From contig MU278348.1 of NCBI GenBank assembly GCA_022385755.1, positions 1,151,035-1,215,034 of the forward strand: a DNA stretch of 64,000 nt, read 5' to 3'. The stretch is from Trametopsis cervina. Its lineage: Eukaryota > Basidiomycota > Agaricomycetes > Polyporales > Irpicaceae. A program made the translations under genes and the position numbers. This document shows positions 37,549 to 49,013 of this stretch, in pieces (the stretch's first letter is position 1; each line of letters begins with the position of its first letter). The notes under the pieces are model-generated. The model saw only the letters and a list, made by a program, of their open reading frames with translations. It was not told the DNA's origin and ran no database searches.

Positions 37549-40500
37549 TTAGTCCATTTCTTCGATATCAATATCATCCTCCACGTCGTTCCAGTCGACG
37601 TCCATATCATTTTGGCTGCCCTCGTGGTTGGGGATGATGACGAGGCGGTTATGTGGACCATCGAAGCACACCCGAATTGCTTCTCCAGGGAGGACCTGCT
37701 CCGATAGTATCATCACGCTCAATGGATTGAGCAGTTCTGTTTGAATTGCACGGTTGAGCGGACGGGCACCGTACTGAGGCGAGTAGCCCATGGAGACCAG
37801 ATACTGCTTCGCCTCGTCATCGAGCACGATCTTCATCTTCCTGTCTTCAAGACGCTCCTGTACCTCTGCAAGACGAAGATCCACGATCTTGAGCACGTTC
37901 CTACGTGAGAGCGTACGCTATGAAACCGACAGTCAGCCTCAGTAGCTTACCTTGATATGACAAAAATTGTACTTACGAAGATCACAATCTCGTCGATACG
38001 ATTGATGAACTCGGGCGGGAAGTGACCCTGAATGGCGCCCATGACGAGATTCTTCGTGCCAGACTTCACCGGACCTTCTCCCATATCGTTCAAGAAGGCG
38101 GCACCGAGGTTGCTTGTCATTACGATGACGGTGTTCTTGAAGTCAACGACACGACCTTGGCCATCGGTGAGACGACCATCGTCGAGGACTTGCAAGAACA
38201 ACTGCACGAACTCCCGAGCGGCTTTCTCGATTTCGTCAATGAGGACAATGGAGTAGGGCTTGCGGCGTATGTATTCGGTAAGCTGACCACCCTCGTCATG
38301 ACCGACGTAGCCCGGAGGTGAACCGATCAGTCGCGAAATGGAATGCTTCTCGGAGTACTCTGACCCATCAATACGGATCATGGCGTCAGGGGAGTCGAAT
38401 AACAGTGTTGCGAGCTAGAAAGCAAACAGGTCAGAATATAGTCCTGATCCAGAGGTCAGCAATGCGGGCAAACTTACCGTCTTCGTCATGAGGGTCTTAC
38501 CCGTACCCGATGGGCCGGCGAACAGGAAGCTTGCAATCGGTCTTGAAGCGTTGCGGAGACCGCTACGGCTGAGACGAATGGCATTCGCCACCGCCTTGAC
38601 CGCCTCGGGCTGTCCAACAACGCTCTGAGCCAGAGTCTTCTCCATCCTTAGCAGCTTCTCCTTCTCAGTGCTCATCAGCTTGGTAACAGGGATGCTCGTC
38701 CACCTCGCCACGATCTCCGCAATCTGGTCTGGTGTGACAGAGTCTTTGCCCGCATCCGCTGGCTCCTCTGCCTTGCGCGCCTCAAGCTGTGCCAGACGGT
38801 TTTGCAACTCCGGAATAGCGTAATATCTCAAGTCGGACGCGGCGGTGAGATCGTAGCGACGTTCTGCGTCGTCGGCCTTCGCCTTGAGTTCGTCGATCCT
38901 TCGGCGCACGGTATTGATCTCGTCGCCACGGTGCTTCTCGGCCTCGTAGGCGGCTTGTAAGGGCTGTAGTTGATCATCGACGTCTGCTATGGCCTTCCGT
39001 GCAATCTTGAGACGCTCCTTAGAAGCTTCGTCTTTTTCGCGTTCGAGGGCGTGGATCTCAACCTCGAGCTCGAGCTTGCGACGCTGTAGTTTGTCGATTG
39101 CCTCGGGAGCAGTTTCACGAGTGACGCGAACACTAAGGAGAATGAGTTAGCAGCTGTTACTTTAAGTATGAATCAAGAATATCATACCTTGCACAAGCCT
39201 CGTCGACCAAGTCGATGGCTGAATCCGGAAGACGCCTCGAAGTCAAGTACCGATGGGCCAGTGTAGCAGCTTGAATGAGTGCACCGTCCAAGATATGAAC
39301 ACCATGGTGAACTTCATACTTCTCGCGAATACCACGAAGTATACTGATTGTATCGGTAACAGTGGGCTCATTCACGATGACCTGAGCGAAACGACGCTCG
39401 AAAGCTGCATCCTTTTCGATGTACTTCCTGTATTCCGCCAGAGTTGTAGCACCTATGCAGCGGAGCTTTCCACGAGCCAAGAGCGGTTTGAACAAGTTCG
39501 CAGCGTCCATACCACCGCCGGACTGCATGATGAGGTGCAATTCGTCGATGAACAAGATGATTCCGTTGCCTTGATCTGTAGCTTTCTCGACCTCGTCTAG
39601 GACGGCCTTGATACGCTCTTCGTACTCGCCACGGTGGGACGCTCCAGCCATCAGCGCACCCATATCCAAGGAGTATAGGCGACCAATGAGAGATGCCGGT
39701 ACATCGCGGTTGACGATTCGTTGAGCGAGACCTTCTGCAATAGCGGTCTTTCCTACACCGGGCTCGCCGATAAGCACTGGGTTGTTCTTCGTCCTAAAGT
39801 CCAGATGGTAAATACCAGGATAGAACTGAGGACACGTCGAATTTACTTACCTTCTGCAAAGGATGCGAACTACCCGACGGATCTCGTTATCACGACCAAT
39901 GACAGGGTCGATCTTACCGGCGGTAGCCAATGCGGTAAGGTCAACGGCGTACTTGTTCAGCGCATCGAATCCTTCCTCTGCATTCTTGGTCTCGATACGC
40001 TTATTGCCACGAGACGCGTTGATCTGGGTCTTGAGGGATGCCTCTGTTAGTCCTGCCTCTTTGAGAACAGGGGCAATTGATGAGTCCTTCAAGAGGGCCA
40101 AGAGGATGTGGTCTTGAGCTATATAAGAGTCATGCATCGTCTTTTGAAGTGACTGTGCCTCTTTCAGGATCTTTCCTGTGCTAGGGCTGAATGAGACTTC
40201 CTCAGGAGGTGGGGACTGTGCGGGCAGCCGAACGATGAGCTTTTGTAACGCTCGTTTAACAGCAGTCTAGGATCAGTAGTTAGCTGGAGTGTCTTCGAGG
40301 TAGTAATGAAAGGATCTACGTACTACATCGCCACCCGCTCGTTGTATTACCGACGCAAATAATGATGGATTTGCATCATCGCCTTCATTCAAGAGAGTAA
40401 ATGCAATGTGCACAGGAAGAACTAAGGAAACTCAATGAGTTGAATGCCAACGAGTGATAGGAGAAAGAAACACATACCTTGCGAGTTTGCATAGTCCTTC

Positions 40501-40565
40501 GCCAGCTGAACCGCTGCTACGAGGGTCGCCTGTGTCTTATCCGTGAATTCAAAGTTGGCGTCCAT
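37549..40565 (-). CDS. HSP104: HSP104 disaggregase (ClpB-type AAA+ ATPase)
   Basis: Cytosolic hexameric chaperone that threads aggregated proteins through its central pore with Hsp70/Hsp40. Start at 40565 ([20 protein letters not shown]) with the Clp N-domain repeats. NBD1 has Walker A GEPGVGKT, pore region [11 protein letters not shown] and Walker [10 protein letters not shown]. The coiled-coil middle domain follows ([39 protein letters not shown]). NBD2 has Walker A GPSGTGKT, pore loop GYVGHDEGG and Walker [11 protein letters not shown]. The C-terminus is acidic and ends DIEEMD, with no mitochondrial presequence, which supports cytosolic HSP104 rather than mitochondrial HSP78. The length of about 900 residues is usual. 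Upstream, a TATA-like site and a heat-shock-element-like site fit stress induction. It is divergent from NDUFS6. Confidence 0.97.
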
Positions 40566-40674
40566 GTTAGATTAGATGAGTAGTGGTTAGAGTTGCGGTG
40601 AGGGGTAAGTAAGGCTTTAAAGTCTTGCGCTATAGGGTATCTGACTGAAGAGCAAAGAGCGGTGACGACCAGAG

Positions 40675-40681
40675 TTATATA
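40675..40681 (-). promoter_or_regulatory. TATA-box-like element for HSP104
   Basis: The minus strand reads TATATAA about 110 bases before the HSP104 start, a plausible TATA position for a strongly inducible gene. Confidence 0.45.
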
Positions 40682-40768
40682 TTGGATGACGTCCAGCCGC
40701 TGTAATGTTCCAGCACCACCCCTATGAGATCTAGCAGGCTCGATACCTTTCTCGAGTCTGGAGCCAGT

Positions 40769-40781
40769 TTCTCGGAGCTTC
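40769..40781 (-). promoter_or_regulatory. Heat-shock-element-like site
   Basis: The plus strand reads TTCTCGGAGCTTC, which is TTC-nn-GGA-nn-TTC: three alternating HSF half-sites with one mismatch (GGA for GAA). It lies about 205 bases upstream of the HSP104 start and about 95 bases upstream of the TATA-like site. Imperfect and found by eye. Confidence 0.4.
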
Positions 40782-40919
40782 CACCACCTGCCGCATTGGG
40801 CAGACGCCCACCGTGTCACATAGACTGTCACGTAGAGTCACAGTGTGCCGACGCCGCCCGGCGCTACTCCGACGTTGCCCAGAGTGTCCGGAGCAGACAC
40901 CATCCATTCGACCGCGACC

Positions 40920-41562
40920 ATGTTCAGCAGACAAATCCTTGCGCGTGCGGCGCGCCCATTGGCACGATTTGCCTCTTCTTCATCTTCATCTTCGGTCCCT
41001 TCTGCACCTGCCGCAAGTTCAGCGTCCACCGTCGTTCCGCAATCTCCCAATTATATATCAACATGGTCGACGAACCAGGCTCCTCGACCCCAAGGACGCT
41101 CGGGTCCTCGGTTTGAGCAGACGGCTATGGAGCTTCAGCCCAATCCCCTGAGTGCTATGGAGCTTATTGACAATGAGCCCATTCGTGTCGTGAAGGGCAG
41201 GAAAGCTGTTTGTGACGGTGGTATGTCCGCATAACTTGTTCGGTAAGAATTGTACATGAATTTCGTCTTGTATAGGCGTGGGTCCTCTCGGGCACCCAAA
41301 GATATTTATCAACCTAGTACGTGGTTATGCTGTATCAGTGCTTCTTGGTTGGCTAAGAAATACTAAAGGACCAGCCAGGCCCACAGCCGTGCGGGTACGT
41401 AGCCCAAACCGTATCATTTGTTCTTAAGCTCACTATAAGAATAATGGCCCTATCTGCAGTTATTGGTGAGCTGTGTTTCTATGCGTCCCGTTGTATCCGT
41501 CCTGATTTCAGTATAGCGGTATCCGTTACGAGCAGGCACCTCACCATGCACACGAGCACTGA
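40920..41562 (+). CDS. NDUFS6: NADH dehydrogenase Fe-S protein 6 (complex I, zinc-binding)
   Basis: Accessory zinc-binding subunit of mitochondrial complex I, needed late in assembly. The ATG at 40920 begins a mitochondrial presequence (MFSRQILARAARPLARFASS); an in-frame ATG at 40845 would add a poor targeting sequence. The body reads NYISTWSTNQAPRPQGRSGP, MELIDNEPIRVVKGRKAVCD and GVGPLGHPKIFINL. It then continues in very short exons: 41369-41394 (DQPGPQPCG), a 6-base microexon at 41460-41465 (TTATTG) and 41517-41562. Joined, these give CGYCGIRYEQAPHHAHEH and a TGA at 41560-41562. The CGYCG.RY block is the conserved zinc-site end of the family, so the tiny exons are well supported. Together with the Cys and His upstream it can bind zinc. 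Divergent from HSP104. Confidence 0.93.
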
Positions 41563-43334
41563 TCCTGTTCTGCTTTGTACTCATCCTTCCCTATCTTATA
41601 ATCAAATCGGTTCGCAATCCTGCTCGTGGCAAACTATCTCACGAGACCTCCCGAACTTACGAGCTGTCCGCGCATTGCGCGGCAACGCCGTTGAGAGTCT
41701 CCGGTCCTTCGGTGTAGGGGAGGCAGACGTACTTCTCCATCTCCGCTAGAAGACTCTCGTAAGTCCATCTCACAGTCGACACGTCTGCTACGATGGAAGC
41801 TTCTTGCTTGGAAGATCAGCGTAACGAGGCTGTGCGGCCATGCAGCAGACCGGCAGCGAGCTAAGTCCGAATCTCATTCACACAGAGACGTGCGCGAAAT
41901 CAGCGCACGAACGCAGACGAACCCGTGACTACACCGTATTATCTCCCCTCGCGAGACGACTCAGCCAATGTATTGACTGCGCACTTTCGACGATGGCTCA
42001 GTATCGCCATCAAAATGCTAGTGAGAAGTAGACAACAAATGAATTTCTGCAGCACAGCTGAAACCTCACCACTGCGCCGCTACCTATGTTCATCTATCCT
42101 TTTCCTCGTTAGGCCAGCCAGCACGAAACTCCGTCCCATACAAATACAACGATGCTACACCTCGCCTCCGTGATTCTTGGCAAAGCCGTAGTCGATCAAC
42201 CATATTGCACGTTCGTCTATGCGGAGAGCGAAAGAATTGTAGAAGTATGTACTATGGGAATTCCTATTTCAAGACAAAGACATCGATCACCGGGGCTTGT
42301 CGCAGAAGTCGAAGGTCGAGGCTCCCTTCGGTACAGCCGCTAAAGGTCTGGGGGCTCGCACACGCTCATGCGGGGGAAGAACAACGCTTTCGTCCAGTTT
42401 AAGAACTCCCCTTTTGTTTTTACAACTAGTCGAAAGGAGGGTGAACTAGTACAAGTACATAATACTCTAGAATAAAAGTGGCCGATCGTCGACGACAGAT
42501 TTGTTTCCCGGTCCAACAGAGAGATTGAGAGAGTGAGCGAGTGAGAGAGAGAATAGGTGACGACCAGAGGGGCTTAATATTGGATGCGTGCGTGCGTGCT
42601 ATGCGGACAGGGGTGTGTGAGTGTGAGTGGGACATGCGAGGTGAGGGCAGGAACAAGAAAACGAATAGTATGAACAATACGGTACGCGAGTGAGGAAGAC
42701 GAAGATGATAACGAATAGAAACAGAAACAGAAAAAGTTCGCAGGGCCATATGCGATATGTATGCGAAACGACACGAGCAAAGCAAAGCGCCGGCCTACGT
42801 AATTGTGGCGACGGTGCAGAAGCCAGAACGAAACGAAGGGGATGCGGGATGTTGGAATGTGAGCTGGGGTGCGGCGTCCATGTGTAAGAAATGCAGGGAT
42901 GCGACAGCACTGCAACGGTGCAATGCAACAGTATGCAGCAGGGTGTGACGTAGAAGTGATCCCGTAGAGGGGCTGGCTGGCGGCGGGAAGGGCCCAGGGA
43001 GTAGCCTAGGGGCGGATGTCCATGTTCTTCTTCTCGAGATGAAGCAAGGCAGAGAGATAGACGAATTGACCGGATCCATCGCGACGAAACCGAAAGAAAA
43101 AATAAAAACCCGAAGGAGAGGATATAAATATATGCTTGCAGCAACACAGACAGATAGGCGAAGTGGAGAGAAGGAAGAAGGCAGAAAAAAGGTGGAAGGA
43201 ATGTGTGTCCCGGTGTTCGAGCATCCGGGGGTATGAAAGCACGGTACGAGAATGGTGTATGGGGAGTCGGGGAAAAGAAAAGGAAAGAAAATAGGAACGT
43301 GTGCGATGGTCGGGCCAATCGGTCAGAGCGGATG
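41563..43334. other. Long convergent intergenic region
   Basis: About 1.8 kb between the NDUFS6 stop and the kinase stop. The right half (about 42430-43330) is purine-rich on the plus strand (GA and AAAG runs, GAGAGA repeats near 42530-42555) and so pyrimidine-rich on the kinase strand, as in a long 3' untranslated region. The long open frames on the minus strand here follow from that composition. No gene was recognised in the left half. Confidence 0.45.
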
Positions 43335-46300
43335 TTATGATTCCTCGCCGACGACTTCTTCCTCTGGTATTGTGAAGGACATAGGTGACAGCGGCGGGTA
43401 TTCACCGTCGGCGACCGCTTCGAGCTGCGAGAACGGAGGGAGTGATGTAAGACTCAGTGCCGGTCTGTCCGACATGTCCGTGAACGAGGGCTGCACACAC
43501 CATAATCAGCACACTGCACGTCCCAATGTCAATGTCAAAAACCACTCACCACTTTGAATATCGGATTAATAGCCGATTTCGGCGCAAGCCCAGGACTCGG
43601 CGGCCCATACACCCCGCCCGTCGTCGTCGTATCATAAGGACTCGACGGCCCAAGCTGGAAATGCTGCTGCTGTCTCATCGTCGGCGAAGCCACTCCCCCA
43701 CCCACACCCCCACCATCCCCCGGCAGCCTATTATCCACCGTAGTAGTACTCGACATATCCGACCTCGAGCGCTGCCACGGAATCGGCGACGACAACGACA
43801 ACATATGCATCGGGGGCGGCTGCGGCGACCCCCCGTCCGACACAGACGACGTGTCGACCGACGCGCGCAGATGGAACTCGTTCGCGAGCTGCTGTTCGAC
43901 GGATAACGACGCAGACGAGCGGCCCGCAGACGTCGGGAAGTCGCTCCCGCCCGCGCTCGTCCTCAACGAGCTCATAGACTGCATGCGGCCCATCCCGCCT
44001 CCATACGAGCCCTGGCGTCCCGCGCGCCCAGCAGCGGGTCCAGGATCGCTGTCGATAGTAGCGAACGAAATAACAGACACGCGTCCAGGATGCATGTCGG
44101 ACGACATCGAGTGGTCGTCGTCGTGATCCCTTCTCCGCGCCTTCGCGAGTCTCCCGTTCTCCCTGTGCCAGTCCGTGAGACGGGACGACGACGCGGTATC
44201 CTTCGGGCTCGGCATAGCGCTGGGCGGCGCGTGCGGGCTCGATCCATTGAACCGCCCGCCCGCCGCGCTCACAGTGAGCGAGCTCGTCCCATGGCTCTGC
44301 GCCTGCCGGATCGGGCCCGTCGCCGCCGGCTGCTTGCCCTTGTCCATCTGCATCTGGTCGCCTTCCATGCTCTGCGGGTTGAGGAACTGGACCGCCCACG
44401 GGCTCTCGCGCTTTCCGTAGTTGAGCAACCGGCCACGGTTCTTCATCACCTGCCGCGCCTGTTCTCGCTGCATCTTCTCCGCGCGCAAGCGCCGCTGCCG
44501 CTCCGCCTCCTTCTGCATCTCCTTCGCCACCCGCTCCTGCTCCTTCTTGCGCTGCTTCGGGTCGTCGCTGAACTGCTGCTGCTGTTGTTGTTGTTGCGGC
44601 TGGGGCGGCGGGACCTCGACCGCAGGCGAGAGCTCAGACAACGACCGGCTGTCCGTGCTTCCCGAGTCGCGCCGCTTCAACGACGGTATATGGCTCGCGA
44701 CACCGTTCTCCTGTACAGGCGGGAGCGAGTTCTGGTGATGCCCATTCTTGTCTCCGTGGCCAAACATGCCCAACCCCCACTTCGTCGGCTTCTTGCTGAA
44801 CAGCTTCGGGAACTTGTTGCTCGGCACAGGCCCATGCGGCGCCGTCGTATCCTGCGCCGGCTCGGGCTCGAGCGGCGGACGCGCAGGGTACTCCTGCGCC
44901 ATCGGCGACTGCTGGATGTCCATCGGATGATGCTGCGCACTCACATACGAGCTCTGGCCCTGCGTGTCCACCTGCGGCGACGACACATCCATGAGGTCCC
45001 AATCCTGCTGCTGCTGAAGGCGCGCCTGCTGCTGTGCCCACCCCTGCACGCGATCGTCGGGATAGCGCCCATTAGAATTGGAATTGGAATTGGGGTTGGG
45101 GACGAACGCGGCGCGGTGGACCTCCGCGTGCGCGACATCTGATGAACGAGGAGAATAGAGGTCGCTTGAGTATTCCGAAGTCTGCGATGTCGAAACACTG
45201 CGCGTACGAGAGTGCATCGAGGCAAAGCCAGAGTCGTAGAACGACGAGCGGTGCGACGAGGTGACGTCCGGCAGATGCGGCTGCGGCTGCAGCGGCAGCG
45301 GCAGAGGCGGCGGCGGTTGCGGTTGCGCGTGAGGAGGATGCATGCGTGGGATGCCGTCGGGGTGGGAGTGGGAAGGTGGGACGTGCCGCGGCGCGATGGA
45401 GGGCAGTGACGTGTTCGAGCCGTGCTGGCCGTTACTGTATCCCCCATTGCGCGCAGCCGCTCTCGAGGCCTCTGCCGCCGCGTTCCGCGGTGCAGGCTGC
45501 GTCGGCGGGCCGGGAGGGTTATTGACTGGCCCCGTCTCACGCAGATACGGGTGCTCGACGCATTGTATGCTCGTCAACCGCTGGTCGGGGTCGTACCGCA
45601 GGAGGTCGGCGATGCACTCGATGAGGTGAAGCGGGACGTTGCGATCGAACATGTCGTAGATATTCCTTGGCTGCATCTGTCGGCCGCTCGTAAGCAACGC
45701 ATACACACGCATAACATCAGCAGCGGGGTATGGGACGGTATGACGCACCTTTTGAAAAGCGAAACCCATGTTATTCCTCGCCATGCGCACGCCACGCGGC
45801 CACTTCCCACCACCTATCGGTTTCCCCCTACCGTCCACCCCGTAGTCCTCCACCGGATCCCCCAACACCTCGCAGATCCTCGCGACCTGATCGATGGCGC
45901 CCTGCCCGGGGAACAGCGGGCGCAAGTTGACGAGTTCCGCCATGATAGTCCCGAGTGCCCACATATCGACGGGGTTCGAGTAGTCTCGGCCTTTGAGCAG
46001 GACCTCGGGCGCACGGTACCAACGTGTCGATACGTATTCGGTATAGGGGGGCATGCTGTTCGTCTCCCTCGCGAGGCCGAAATCAGCGAGCTTAATGATC
46101 ACCACTACGTCACGCTCGAGCGGGGCGTCCGGTGGCGCATCGCGCGACACGCTGCGGTAGTCGTACAGACCCGTCGTCGTCACGAGCAGGTTCTCGGGCT
46201 TCATGTCGCGGTGGAAGTACCCCGAGGCGTGGACGTGGTGCAGCCCCTCGACGATCTGGCGGAATATGGAGGAGACGAGCCCGCCCGCGAGCGGCTTGCC

Positions 46301-47134
46301 TCGGCGCGTCTTGATGAGCTGATAGAGGTTGCCCTCCATGGACTCGAAGACGAAGTATAGCTCCTTGGTGTCGGGCAGGAGGAAAAAGTCATATAAGGGA
46401 ATAATATTAGGGTGATATGTTATCGCACGTAGAGACTGTCCGGGAGTCAGTTTGTCCATTTTGCGAAAGAAAAAATGAATATCACAGCAGACGCACCTCG
46501 AGCTCCTTGAGCCTCCTGCATTCGTCCCAGCCGCCCTCCCACCTCCTCCTCATTCGCTTGACGGCGACCAGCCGTTTCCCCGCATACTCGGGTCGGGCGC
46601 CTGCCCCGCACTGCATGGCAGACAGGGATGTATTGGGCGGTAGCGTCCCATGCCAATCGCACAACCAGACCGTACCAAAGGAGCCATCACCGACGACCTT
46701 GAGCGGTGTGTACGAGCGGGTCGAGCCTGTGAGCGAATGGGTATCAGTAGCGGATCATGCGGACCGAGGACAGGACGGAGAGAGGGTGCAAGCGGGGGTG
46801 CTGATGGCAATAGGCAACGCTAAGCGAACGGATGATGGAGGGACGTACTGCTCTGGGAATCGCCGACGACGAGTTCGTCTCCTTGCACTGTGACTGAGGG
46901 GATACCGAGGACTGTGATCGGCTCCCGGGGTGCATGCTGGGAGGGGTTGCGATGGGTTGGTGGTGGATGATTGCTGTTCTGTGCGGGGGCGTTTTGTGGG
47001 ATGTTTTGCGGAGGGGCTGGTGGTGGTTGTGGTTGTGGTTGTGGTTGGTGGTGGTGGTGGTGGTGATGTGAGTTCGGGACGTGCGTCGTCGTAAATGCGT
47101 TCTGGTGCGGATGGGGGCCATGGAGTGCTTGCAT
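43335..47134 (-). CDS. CRK1: Crk1/Ime2-like (RCK/MAK family) protein kinase
   Basis: Serine/threonine kinase related to Ime2, mammalian MAK/ICK and basidiomycete Crk1, known to govern mating, meiosis and morphogenesis. Start chosen at 47134 (MQALHGPHPHQNAFTTTHVP), followed by His and Pro/Gln repeats. The exon at 46726 to about 46499 begins the kinase domain (YTPLKVVGDGSFGTVWLCDW, VAVKRM). The next exon carries FHRDMKPENLL, LADFGLARE, the T-x-Y activation loop YTEYVSTRWYRAPEVLL and DPDQRLTSIQCVEHPYLRET. A long disordered tail with poly-Gln and Ser/Pro runs follows. I add a last exon ending in FTIPEEEVVGEES with stop at 43335-43337; if its intron is kept, the frame stops at 43535 instead. The product is about 1,150 residues. 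All catalytic motifs are present. Divergent from the flavoprotein at 49014. Confidence 0.92.
47026..47077 (+). repeat. TGG/TGGTTG microsatellite inside the kinase N-terminal exon
   Basis: Tandem TGGTTG then TGG units on the plus strand. On the coding (minus) strand they encode the His run and Gln-Pro repeats near the kinase N-terminus. Likely length-variable between strains. Confidence 0.7.
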
Positions 47135-49013
47135 GTTACGGTTCTGCGTCGCATCGCCCAAGGGTGGAGGAGGAGAGATTAATAGCGACAGCTTCACAAG
47201 CGCATCCGGTGTGAGTGGGGCTGATGTCGAGTGTGTACGGCAGACCTCCGTGGACGGTGTGTGGTGGTGGTGGTGGTGGGATGGGGGGATGAGGGGGATG
47301 CGAGAGTGGCAGGCGTGTGTGGTCGGAGGGAGAGGAAAAGAGGAGGGAGTGGTCGGAGGCAGAGGAAAGGAAGTAGCGAAGGAGGAGGAGGAGTGGAAGA
47401 ATGCGAAGGAATCGACTAGCGGTGGCAGGCGTGACAGACCGCGGCAAGCCTGAGTTTGGCGTTGGGCGACAAGCCGATCGAACCGTGGGCAAGGCGCCCG
47501 CACACACACAACACTTTCAAGCAAGCGCGATTGCCAACTGTTGGGTAACAAACAGCCCATTGTAACATCCCTGTAACACCTCCCTGCACTCTAACGTCCT
47601 GTAACATCCGCGTAACACTTTCCATTGGGACACGCGCGGGGATATTCCAACGGAGCGGGCGAATCCCCCTCGGCCGGGCCCCTCCAGTACTGTATTCTGC
47701 TCACACACACGCGTTCGATTCGTGAATTCTGAATTCTGTGGCCCACAATCCGTATATACAAACAACCAATAATCCCAGCAGCCAGCGAACCGCAAAATAA
47801 TTACTGCAGCCCCGCAACGCCCAGCACACACACATGGACACTCTGTGCGATAAAAAGCCATTTGTCCGCATAAGGGATGGTCGGAAGCACATCAAGATTT
47901 TACTCCCATCTTTCGCAAAGAATCCCGGGCGGAGAGGCGCGGCCAGTCCTTGTCTCACTTTGATGATGGATGCGTGTCGCGTTGCCCGACGTCGCTTCTG
48001 CGGCCCACGCACACATAGATAACGCGCCGTCCGTGTCAACTGAGTGACTCCTCCGCTCACAACAAGCATCGACCGCCGCAATAATTCTCGCCACCACCGC
48101 CATCCGTGCAGCAGACCAGACCAGACATCGATACGATACGATACGAGCAGTGCGCATCAGATGGACATCAGCAGCATCACGGCGGCCGCTTGGTTGATGT
48201 AGGATGGATGTGGTCGAGGCCAGAAGAGGGATGTGGTGTCGTCCGCTGGGAACATACGGGTTGGTTCTAGTCTCCCAGCCCAGCTAGCAATCACACCCAC
48301 TCCGCCCAACCAACCGACCGACCGACCGCCGGATTCGAGCTTCCCACCCATCCATTTCTCAGGCTGCACATCACGTCTGCCCGCCCCCGTTTCGCAGGAC
48401 ACGCTACGCTACCGTGAGCCGAGCGGTTCAACTCCCGCGATGCTTGTGCTTGCATATTTTATGCTCGCCTTGCCTCGAGGACGGACGCCTACTTATCGCA
48501 AAACCGGGTCCTATGACTTTTGCACCCACCCACCCACCCACGCGTTGCGTTCGTCATAGCCCTAGCCTGGCAAAACAAGTGGTGATAACATTCAGGCGGA
48601 CCCGCAACAGCACACTACATCACGCGGACGGCGAGCGAGTAAGGTAAGTGTGCAACTGATCGCCGAGCTTTCTACGCGCTTCCCTGCCAATCCAATCTAA
48701 TTCCCCAGCATAGCACAGGGTGGCACCCACCTGCCACTGTCGCATTCTAATTTTCTAACCTCCGTGCTACAGTAACTGCTGCAACGATCACCACTGCAAG
48801 ACTGACGCACAGCGGGATGCCTCCCATTCCGCTCCGTGGCGTTTACTGCCCCGCGTCTCCGTCTGTCCAACGCAAACGCACGCTAATCGTCGAGTCATCC
48901 AGCGATATGCATATACACGCCACCGTATATCCAGCCTGCTGCCAAGCCTCCCCCATCCCCTTACACCGCACATCTGCACCGCATAGCCCACACCCCCAAC
49001 ACATCCATTGACA
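47135..49013. other. Divergent intergenic region with simple repeats
   Basis: About 1.9 kb holding the promoters of the kinase and the flavoprotein. It is rich in short tandem runs such as CCAACCAACCGACCGACCGA near 48305-48326, GATAC units near 48127-48145 and CACC units near 48524-48540. The kinase-strand frame stays open up to an ATG at 47560, so an N-terminally longer kinase is possible. No separate gene was recognised. Confidence 0.5.

Larger units (their letters stand above)
40566..40919. promoter_or_regulatory. Shared divergent promoter of HSP104 and NDUFS6
   Basis: These 354 bases separate the two start codons. They contain a TATATAA on the HSP104 strand at 40675-40681 and a heat-shock-element-like triplet array at 40769-40781. 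How the heat-inducible and housekeeping genes are insulated cannot be seen from sequence. Confidence 0.55.

Noticed and set aside
42599..43405. 268-codon minus-strand open frame
   Set aside because: It is pyrimidine-rich sequence downstream of and overlapping the last kinase exon in another frame, with no domain; most likely 3' untranslated region.
44090..45142. 350-codon plus-strand frame rich in Arg and Leu
   Set aside because: Antisense shadow of the Gln/Ser/Pro-rich kinase tail on the minus strand.
45422..46360. 312-codon plus-strand frame
   Set aside because: Antisense shadow of the kinase catalytic domain, whose motifs are clear on the minus strand.
48524..48540. CACC tandem units resembling a telomeric or binding repeat
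   Set aside because: Only a few units within an intergenic region full of simple repeats; no sign of a chromosome end.
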